A stretch of 5,097 bases of DNA from NCBI GenBank assembly GCA_003557485.1, contig PWOI01000169.1, positions 1-5,097 of the forward strand, read 5' to 3'. The stretch is from Elusimicrobiota bacterium (lineage in GTDB: Bacteria; CG03; SLGR01; PWQF01). The notes below the pieces were generated by a model. That model was not told the origin of the DNA. It searched no databases and worked only from the letters and a program-made list of their open reading frames with translations. The translations under genes and the position numbers were made by a program. This document shows positions 1 to 5,097 of this stretch, one piece after another; position 1 is the stretch's first letter, and each line of letters begins with the position of its first letter.

Positions 1-248
1 AGGTGGAAGAAGCATATTACACCCTTATAAAAGAAGAAGAGACAATAGCTGCCCTTGAGAAAAACGTGCGTCAGGCCGAAGAAGCTTTCAATATGGCCGA
101 GAGACGATACCGCGACGGGCTTATAAGCAACCTTGAGTTTATGGATACGGAACTTGACTATATGCAGGCCAGAATAAACCTGTTAAGGTCCAAGGCCGAT
201 TACATAATAGCAAAGAGCAGGCTTACGCTTGCATCCGGAGGGAGATAA
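1..248 (+). CDS. TolC-family outer membrane efflux channel, C-terminal fragment (5' end outside window)
   Basis: This is the last 81 or so codons of an outer membrane efflux protein; the reading frame is open at the window edge, so the GTG at base 3 is an internal Val and not a start. The fragment is almost wholly alpha-helical and rich in Glu, Ala, Arg and Leu. It carries the repeat-end pattern of the OEP family: helix, then RRYRDGLISNLEFMDTELDY, then a helix with Ala/Arg/Leu spacing, ending in SRLTLASGG. In TolC the G-[IL]-[IS] turn marks the return into the last periplasmic coiled-coil helix, which packs against the equatorial region. The protein stops directly after that helix, without the C-terminal tail seen in E. 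coli TolC. The adaptor gene starts 2 bases after the stop codon (TAA, 246-248), so this is the channel of the tripartite pump encoded downstream. Family assignment is firm; the length and signal peptide cannot be judged. Confidence 0.88.
   Translation, partial: VEEAYYTLIKEEETIAALEKNVRQAEEAFNMAERRYRDGLISNLEFMDTELDYMQARINLLRSKADYIIAKSRLTLASGGR
237..244 (+). promoter_or_regulatory. Shine-Dalgarno site that fixes the adaptor start at 250
   Basis: GGAGGGAG lies 5 bases before the ATG at 250, inside the last codons of the channel gene. A TTG in the same frame at 229 would add seven residues (MHPEGDK) but has no comparable upstream site. It would also put charged residues in front of an otherwise normal Lys-rich signal-anchor start. 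The ATG at 250 is therefore preferred. Confidence 0.75.
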
Positions 249-249
249 A

Positions 250-1152
250 ATGAAAAAAACCAAAATTATAGTGATATTGCTTGCGCTTTCGCTGGCGGCC
301 CTTGCCGTGCTTCGCATTCGCGAGGTGCGTCAGCAGGATGAGTCTCCTGTATCACGCGACACCAGGGGTATAGCTGTCCGTACTGAATATCCTCGGATAG
401 GAAATTTAAAGGTCACGCGGTCTTTCACAGGCGAGGTTTCAGGAAGCGACCAGGCTGTTGTATATTCCGAAGCACCGGGGCGGCTTCGCAGTTACCGGGT
501 AACGGAAGGAGAGAAAGTAAAAAAGGACCAGGTTATAGCGCTTATAGACCGCGAGATGACCGGTATGGATTTTGAACAGTTAAGGGTCAGGGCTCCCATT
601 GACGGGACTGTTACCCGGCTTTATCTTGGACGCGGAGATACGGTAAACCAGCAGACCCCTCTTGCGGTTGTTGCTGACCTTAAGAAAATCAAAGTTTCTT
701 TTCACATACCCGAAAGAGACCTGGGGCTTGTTAAAAGAGGAAATACTGCGATGCTTAGGGTAGATGCCTGGCCCGGAAAAAACTTTGAGGGTTCGGTAGA
801 GCGCATCGCCCTTTCACTTGAAAGATCCAGCCGCAGCGCTTATGCGGAGGCTGTTTTTGATAACAGCGGCCGCGCTCTTATGCCCGGTATGTTTGCGGAA
901 GTGGAAGTTGTATCACAAATTATAGAAGACGCTCTTCTTCTTCCTGAGAGCGCGGTACTGCGTGATCCATCAGGTGAGTGCCTATGTGTCTTTATTGCCG
1001 CAGATGAAAAAGCTGTCAGAAAAATTGTTGAGACAGGTTTCAGTCAGAACGATATAATACAGGTGGTCTCCGGCCTGGAACCGTCAGACAATGTTATAGT
1101 GGAAGGACAGGAATTTCTTGAAGACGGCCAGGCGATAAGAATAATAGAATGA
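250..1152 (+). CDS. RND efflux periplasmic adaptor (membrane fusion protein), hairpin-less type
   Basis: This 300-residue protein belongs to the HlyD/AcrA-like membrane fusion family, which holds an RND pump to its outer membrane channel. Residues 1-22 are a Lys-start hydrophobic segment with no lipobox Cys, so it is an uncleaved anchor or a Sec signal rather than a lipoprotein. The two lipoyl half-motifs are at about 70-101 (GRLRSYRVTEGEKVKKDQVI) and 112-142 (VRAPIDGTVTRLYLGRGD). The beta-barrel is at about 143-222 and includes the family signature LMPGMFAEVEV. The membrane-proximal domain is at about 227-299 (LLPESAVL, then VVSGLEPSDNVIVEGQ and EDGQAIRI). Only about 10 residues (102-111) join the lipoyl halves, where AcrA-type proteins have a long coiled-coil hairpin, so that arm is absent. 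This also explains the short length, since typical members have 350-400 residues. Borrelia BesA is a known adaptor of this form. An unusual Cys-Leu-Cys lies at 244-246. The stop overlaps the RND start by 4 bases. The specific substrate is unknown. Confidence 0.9.
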   Translation: MKKTKIIVILLALSLAALAVLRIREVRQQDESPVSRDTRGIAVRTEYPRIGNLKVTRSFTGEVSGSDQAVVYSEAPGRLRSYRVTEGEKVKKDQVIALIDREMTGMDFEQLRVRAPIDGTVTRLYLGRGDTVNQQTPLAVVADLKKIKVSFHIPERDLGLVKRGNTAMLRVDAWPGKNFEGSVERIALSLERSSRSAYAEAVFDNSGRALMPGMFAEVEVVSQIIEDALLLPESAVLRDPSGECLCVFIAADEKAVRKIVETGFSQNDIIQVVSGLEPSDNVIVEGQEFLEDGQAIRIIE

Positions 1153-4100
1153 AATTATACGAAAAAGCAGTAAAGAGAAAAGTAACATTCATAATGATGT
1201 TTGTTGCCGTAGTGGGTTTCGGTATTGTATCTCTTTTTCAGCTCAAGCCCGAGCTTCTCCCCGATATATCGATTCCGGCTGTTACGGTGTTGCAGACATA
1301 TTCCGGTGTCGGACCCGTAGAGATGGAATCGCTCATAACCCGGCGCATAGAACAGGCCGTTTCTGCTGTCAGCAGGGTTGAAAATGTATCATCTTCCGTA
1401 CAGGAAGGAAGGTCTACCACAGTTGTAGAGTTTCAGTGGGGAACAGATATGGAGGCGGCTGTAGCGGATATCAGGGAAGCTATGGACAGGGCCCAGCGCC
1501 TTCTGCCTGATGATGCGGATTCTCCTTTTATTTTTAAATTTGATTTCTCTGCTATGCCTATAATGATGATAGGCTTGAGCGGGCCTTTTGACCGCGCCCG
1601 TCTGAGGCAGCTCTCCGAAGATATAGTGGAACCTCGCCTTGAGAGCGTTGACGGGGTAGCGGCTGTCAATACAGGAGGCGGCCGCAGCCGCGAAATAAGA
1701 ATTGAACTGGATAGAAACAGGGTGGAGTCCCTGGGAATACCTGTGGGAAGCGTGATCTCCGCGGTAGGGAGCGACAATATAAACCTTCCGGGCGGCAGCG
1801 TGAAAACATCAAAGAGTGAATATCTTTTCCGCACCTCAAACGAATTCCGGAATTTAAGTGATATAGAGAATGTAACCCTTACTGTACGGGATGGAGTGCC
1901 GCTGACAGTAAGAGATATTGGACAGGTCAGGGATACCTTGAGCGATAGAGTCAATGAGATGACAATTAACGGTGAGCCGGGGGTAATGGTAACTGTGCAG
2001 CGCCGCTCCGGAGCAAATACGGTTGAAGCATCAAGGAATGTAAGAGAAGCGCTTGATGACATAAGACGGGAATTACCTGCCGGCGTGGATTTTGATGTGG
2101 TTATGGACAGCGCGGAGTTTATAGAGCAATCTATAGATAACCTTGCAAATATAGCTGTCCAGGGAGGGATTCTTGCTGTTTTAATACTTTTTTTCTTTTT
2201 GCGTAATATACGGGCGACTTTAATAATAGCCATATCAATACCGGTCTCTATTGTGGCAAGTTTTACTGCCCTGCGCGCCGGCGGAATAACGCTTAATATA
2301 ATGTCTCTTGGCGGACTTGCGCTTGCGGTGGGAATGCTTGTGGACAATTCTGTCGTTGTACTTGAGAATGTTTTTCGCCACAGGGAAGAGGGGCATACTC
2401 CGGATGAAGGAGCCGTATGGGGGACTCACGAGGTGGCAATGCCTATAGTCGCTTCCACGTTGACTACCATTGCGGTGTTTCTTCCTATTTTCTTTGTTCC
2501 TGGGATAGCAGGTATTTTTTTTAGGGAGCAGGCGCTTACGGTTACTCTTTCTCTGACAGTATCTCTATTTGCAGCCCTGACACTAATTCCTCTTTTGAGC
2601 TCTCTTCTTCTTAAAAAAGCGGTCAAACCGCCTTCGTCGGGTCTGGGTGCTAAGATAACTTCGCTGCTTGATTCTTTTGAGGGGGTTTATGAAAAAACAC
2701 TTAGCTGGTCCCTGAACCACAGGAAGATTGTTGTTCTGACAGTGGCTGCCGTTTTTATAGGTTCTCTGCTTGCGATTTATCCTCTCCGGTGGATTCCGTC
2801 GGAGTTTATGCCAAGAGTTGACGACGGAAATATAAATATAAATATAGAACTTCCGGTAGGAACAAGGCTGGAAGAAACTATAAAAAAAACAACGGAAGTG
2901 GAAGGGATTGCTATCGGTGAAATTGAAGAGATTGAAACCTCCCGCGCGCGCATAGGCCCGGCCGGATTTATATTCGGAAGCAGAACCGGGTCTCACGTTT
3001 CGCAGGTATCTCTAAATCTTATACCTGCAAGCCAGCGCAGCCGGTCCCAGGATGACATTGTAGAAATACTGAGAACAAAATTTTCGGATATTACCGGTGC
3101 AAGGGTCAGAGTGGGAAGCGGAGGCGGTATGAGAATGATGGGGGGAAGCGAAAGCCCTATAGAGGTTGAAATATACGGTTTTGACCTGGATACGGTTGCT
3201 TCCCTTGCAGAAAGAATAACTTCAATAATAGAAGATACTCCGGGTACTACAAATGTTCAGATGGGGATTGAAGACAGGCGGCTGGAATATGCGATGAGCG
3301 TTGACCGGAGGAAGGCCGGGCCTCTGGGCCTCACGGCCAGGGATATTTCATCCCAGGTAGAAGCATATATGCTTGGACGGACAGTAGGGTTTTACAGGAC
3401 CGGAGAGGACGAACATCCCATAACTGTCCGTCTTCGGGAGGAAGACCGCAGCAGCGTGATTCAGGTTGAAAACCTTCCTGTCCTATCTGCATCCGGACAG
3501 GTTGTTCCGCTTAAAAGCGTTGCCGATATATACCCGTCTGCAGGACCGGTTTCCATTAACAGGTATAATCAGCGCCGCCGGACTACAATTACCTCTGACT
3601 ATACCGGAAGAGATCTGGCAGGGATAAGCAGGCAGATAGAAAACGCCATTAACAGTGAAATAGTTGTCCCGGAAGGGTTTTCCGTCAGAATGGGAGGAGA
3701 AGTTGATGACCAGCGTGAGTCATTTTTCTGGCTCGCCCTGGCTCTTTTAGGCGCAATTCTTCTTGTATATATGGTTATGGCATCCCAGTTTGAGTCTCTT
3801 CTTGACCCTTTTATAGTACTTTTTACCATACCTATGTCGTTTATAGGGGTTGTCTGGATGCTTTTCTTTACCGGGACAAGCCTCTCTGTTATATCAATTA
3901 TAGGTATAATAATGCTCACAGGTATAGTAGTCAACAACAGTATAGTTCTTGTGGATTACATTAATCTTTTGAGGGCCAGGGGCCTCTCAAAGAGGGAAGC
4001 GGTAATTTCCGGCGGGCGTAAAAGGCTCAGGCCTGTGCTTATGACGGCTCTTACAACAATGCTTGCTATGACCCCTATGGCCCTGGGGTTGGGAGAGGGG

Positions 4101-4235
4101 GCTGAACTTAGCTTTCCGATTGCGCGTTCTCTTATAGGAGGTTTAATAGCCGCTACTTTTCTGACTCTCCTGGTAATCCCGGTTATATATACTATATTTG
4201 AATCCCGTATAAAAAGTAAGGAGAATTCGTTATGA
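1149..4235 (+). CDS. RND-superfamily efflux transporter (AcrB/HAE1-like inner membrane pump)
   Basis: This full-length 1028-residue proton-driven pump has the duplicated AcrB plan. TM1 is at about 12-31, followed by LLPDISIPAVTVLQTYSGVG at the start of the porter domain. TM2-TM6 lie at about 337-490, TM7 at about 527-545, a second porter half follows to about 855, and TM8-TM12 lie at about 858-1016. The proton-relay helix TM4 reads GMLVDNSVVVLENVFR: the first Asp is kept (D399) but the second is Asn (N400). In TM10 (GIVVNNSIVLVDYIN) the AcrB Lys940 position is Asn (N929). In TM11 the Arg and Thr equivalent to AcrB R971 and T978 are present as R959 and T966 (RLRPVLMT). The switch-loop equivalent is near GPAGFIFGSRTG (603-614). 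A Met-rich loop, GGGMRMMGG, lies at 658-666. The start is the ATG overlapping the adaptor stop (ATGA). No clear Shine-Dalgarno precedes it, so translation probably depends on coupling. The TM4/TM10 pattern resembles non-enterobacterial HAE1-like pumps more than heavy-metal CusA, so drugs, lipids or other hydrophobic substrates are more likely than metals, but this is not settled. Confidence 0.95.
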   Translation: MKLYEKAVKRKVTFIMMFVAVVGFGIVSLFQLKPELLPDISIPAVTVLQTYSGVGPVEMESLITRRIEQAVSAVSRVENVSSSVQEGRSTTVVEFQWGTDMEAAVADIREAMDRAQRLLPDDADSPFIFKFDFSAMPIMMIGLSGPFDRARLRQLSEDIVEPRLESVDGVAAVNTGGGRSREIRIELDRNRVESLGIPVGSVISAVGSDNINLPGGSVKTSKSEYLFRTSNEFRNLSDIENVTLTVRDGVPLTVRDIGQVRDTLSDRVNEMTINGEPGVMVTVQRRSGANTVEASRNVREALDDIRRELPAGVDFDVVMDSAEFIEQSIDNLANIAVQGGILAVLILFFFLRNIRATLIIAISIPVSIVASFTALRAGGITLNIMSLGGLALAVGMLVDNSVVVLENVFRHREEGHTPDEGAVWGTHEVAMPIVASTLTTIAVFLPIFFVPGIAGIFFREQALTVTLSLTVSLFAALTLIPLLSSLLLKKAVKPPSSGLGAKITSLLDSFEGVYEKTLSWSLNHRKIVVLTVAAVFIGSLLAIYPLRWIPSEFMPRVDDGNININIELPVGTRLEETIKKTTEVEGIAIGEIEEIETSRARIGPAGFIFGSRTGSHVSQVSLNLIPASQRSRSQDDIVEILRTKFSDITGARVRVGSGGGMRMMGGSESPIEVEIYGFDLDTVASLAERITSIIEDTPGTTNVQMGIEDRRLEYAMSVDRRKAGPLGLTARDISSQVEAYMLGRTVGFYRTGEDEHPITVRLREEDRSSVIQVENLPVLSASGQVVPLKSVADIYPSAGPVSINRYNQRRRTTITSDYTGRDLAGISRQIENAINSEIVVPEGFSVRMGGEVDDQRESFFWLALALLGAILLVYMVMASQFESLLDPFIVLFTIPMSFIGVVWMLFFTGTSLSVISIIGIIMLTGIVVNNSIVLVDYINLLRARGLSKREAVISGGRKRLRPVLMTALTTMLAMTPMALGLGEGAELSFPIARSLIGGLIAATFLTLLVIPVIYTIFESRIKSKENSL
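2828..2845 (+). repeat. Three perfect tandem copies of AAATAT inside the RND gene
   Basis: Three head-to-tail hexamers encode alternating Asn-Ile residues (N561 to I566) in a strand at the start of the second porter half. The repeat is in frame, so gain or loss of a unit would add or remove two residues without a frameshift. It may be chance reinforced by the ATA codon preference. Confidence 0.5.
4217..4223 (+). promoter_or_regulatory. Shine-Dalgarno site for the PII-like gene
   Basis: TAAGGAG lies 8 bases before the ATG at 4232, within the last codons of the RND gene. It supports the start that overlaps the RND stop codon. Unlike the RND gene, this small gene has its own strong ribosome site, so it may be made at a higher level than the pump. 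Confidence 0.7.
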
Positions 4236-4522
4236 AAGCCCTGATGATGATTTATAATGCCGCTATTGAAAGTATGGTCCTTGGATGTATGAAAGAGTGC
4301 AGCCTGAAATCATATACAAAATTCCCGGGTATACACGGCTCCGGAGAAAGCGGCGGCTCCAGGCTGGATACCCACGTGTGGCCCGGAATAAATAACGCGC
4401 TGCTGGTAGTTACTGAAGATGAGAATATACCTTCAATGCTGGAAAAAATCAGGAATTTAAAAGAGAGTTATCCGGATGAAGGTATTATGGCTTTTGTTTT
4501 TTCAGTTGAAAACAAGGTCTGA
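4232..4522 (+). CDS. PII-like (P-II/CutA-fold) small protein of the RND operon
   Basis: This 96-residue soluble protein has no signal peptide or membrane segment. The predicted order is strand-helix-strand, loop, strand-helix-strand, as in PII proteins: MKALMMIYN (strand), residues 10-24 (helix), SYTKFPGIHGSG (strand and turn), a short loop with LDTHVWPGIN (45-54), ALLVVTED (strand), 66-79 (helix), and GIMAFVFSVEN (last strand). The G-x-G turn after the second strand and the closing FVF-x-VE resemble PII FVLPVE. Compared with GlnB/GlnK the T-loop is much shorter, the uridylylated Tyr51 region is missing, and the basic residues that bind ATP and 2-oxoglutarate are not evident, so nitrogen signalling is unlikely. 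Cys19, Cys23, His35 and His48 could be ligands. As I recall, PII-like proteins next to RND or metal-efflux genes form a known but poorly understood group. The 4-base overlap with the pump and the private ribosome site indicate a role tied to the pump, perhaps sensing. The gene ends in tandem stops (TGA TAA). The family is inferred by eye. Confidence 0.68.
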   Translation: MKALMMIYNAAIESMVLGCMKECSLKSYTKFPGIHGSGESGGSRLDTHVWPGINNALLVVTEDENIPSMLEKIRNLKESYPDEGIMAFVFSVENKV

Positions 4523-4525
4523 TAA

Positions 4526-5097
4526 CTATTTGCCTTCCAGCAATGATCTGTAGATTTTCAGGTATCTTTTTGATATAGCCTCTGAAGAAAACTTTTCTTC
4601 AGCCGCTCTTCTGCAGTCTTCCGGATTGATCTCTTTTATTTTTTCAATAGCCTGTAGAATCTCTTTTTCTGTTTCAACAAGGAACCCTGTCTTGCCGTTT
4701 TCTATTACCTCGGGAGCAGCGCCTCTGCGCAGTGCGATTACCGGGGTTCCGCATGCTAGAGATTCCAGAAGTTCCATCGAAAAGGGTTCTTCCCAGCTGC
4801 CGAAATGTATGGTAGCGAATGCCTTTCGGTAAAGATTATGGCGCGATTTTCTGGGAAGGTCTTCAGTTAGGCGTATATCTGTTGACTTTGTGTCTTTTCG
4901 CGGCCAGGGTTTTATGCTGCCGTAATCCTGCTGCCGGCTTCCGTAAACAACATCGATAAGGCGCCGGTTTGATTTATCAGCGACTCTTTTTGCGAGATCA
5001 ATATCCTTTTTACGGTCATGGCTGCCGAAGTAGAGAAGGTAATCCTCTTTTTCGGAACCCCATTTTATTGTAGAGGTATCAACGCATTTGTAGACTG
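4526..5097 (-). CDS. GT4-family glycosyltransferase, C-terminal part (start outside window)
   Basis: The minus-strand frame is open from the window edge to the TAG at 4528-4526, giving 189 residues of the C-terminal Rossmann domain of a GT-B retaining glycosyltransferase. This domain binds the nucleotide-sugar donor. Numbered within the fragment, YLLYFGSHDRKKDIDLAKRV (19-38) is the first domain strand with its loop and helix. The motif WEEPFSMELLESLACGTPVI (101-120) holds the GT4 E-x7-E signature (E103 and E111). RRGAAPEVIENGKTGFLV follows, which in this family contacts the nucleotide and ends the donor site. The last 40 residues form the usual C-terminal helices returning to the N-domain. 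An in-frame ATG at 4777 falls inside the E-x7-E motif and so is not the true start. The donor and acceptor sugars cannot be told. The gene is convergent with the efflux operon and not part of it. Likely roles are surface polysaccharide or glycolipid synthesis. Confidence 0.9.
   Translation of the reverse strand, partial: VYKCVDTSTIKWGSEKEDYLLYFGSHDRKKDIDLAKRVADKSNRRLIDVVYGSRQQDYGSIKPWPRKDTKSTDIRLTEDLPRKSRHNLYRKAFATIHFGSWEEPFSMELLESLACGTPVIALRRGAAPEVIENGKTGFLVETEKEILQAIEKIKEINPEDCRRAAEEKFSSEAISKRYLKIYRSLLEGK

Noticed and set aside
1433-2347. A long open frame on the minus strand opposite the RND gene (about 304 codons)
   Set aside because: It lies wholly within the strongly supported RND gene. 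Its translation is a Ser/Thr/Ile/Arg-rich mirror product with no recognisable domain.
3314-3342. Cluster of GGCC/GGGCC words suggestive of a regulatory repeat
   Set aside because: It is explained by Gly-Pro-Leu-Gly-Leu-Thr-Ala codons in the RND gene. Spacing is irregular and no symmetric site is formed.
3983-3995. CCTCT-CAA-AGAGG hairpin in the RND gene
   Set aside because: It is a perfect but 5-pair stem inside a conserved coding region with no T-run or nearby gene boundary; most likely chance.
1149-4235. Assignment of the pump as a CusA/CzcA heavy-metal exporter
   Set aside because: The TM4 and TM10 motifs are HAE1-like, and two of the three CusA methionine positions appear to be N565 and V617. 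Only the Met-rich loop and the PII-like neighbour point to metals, which is not enough.
4494-4515. Inverted repeat TTGTTTT / AAAACAA at the end of the PII-like gene as a possible terminator
   Set aside because: The stem is only 7 A/T-rich pairs, lies inside the coding sequence, has an 8-base loop and is not followed by a T-run, so it is too weak to call.
4526-4777. A complete 83-residue gene starting at the ATG at 4777 on the minus strand
   Set aside because: The same frame is open upstream to the window edge and encodes the rest of the GT4 donor domain. The ATG falls within the E-x7-E motif, so it is internal.

Overview
The window comes from a diderm (outer-membrane-bearing) bacterium. It encodes the end of a TolC-type outer membrane protein, a periplasmic adaptor and an RND pump, which together span two membranes. 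Base composition is balanced, with heavy use of ATA for Ile and AGA/AGG for Arg. I cannot name the phylum. The adaptor lacks its helical hairpin, a form I recall from spirochaetes (Borrelia BesA), so a spirochaete or another deep-branching diderm is plausible but not shown.

Layout: bases 1-4522 on the plus strand hold the end of one tightly packed operon of four genes. These are the C-terminal part of a TolC-family channel (1-248), a 300-residue adaptor (250-1152), a full-length 1028-residue RND transporter (1149-4235) and a 96-residue PII-like protein (4232-4522). The first junction has a 1-base gap and the next two are 4-base ATGA overlaps, so the genes are almost certainly co-transcribed and translationally coupled. 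The operon promoter lies upstream of the window. On the minus strand, 4526-5097 holds the C-terminal 189 residues of a GT4-family glycosyltransferase. It runs tail-to-tail into the operon with 3 bases between the two stop codons.

The first three genes form a tripartite efflux pump: the RND protein uses proton-motive force to move a substrate into the channel, with the adaptor bracing the contact. Two features set this pump apart. The adaptor has its lipoyl, beta-barrel and membrane-proximal domains but no coiled-coil hairpin, which implies direct contact between pump and channel. The last gene encodes a soluble PII-fold-like protein with a stripped-down T-loop, suggesting cytoplasmic regulation of the pump or sensing of its substrate. 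The substrate is unknown. A Met-rich loop sits near a CusA copper-site Met, but the other two Cus methionines are not conserved. There is no mobile element, RNA gene or CRISPR array, and no gene-free stretch longer than 3 bases.
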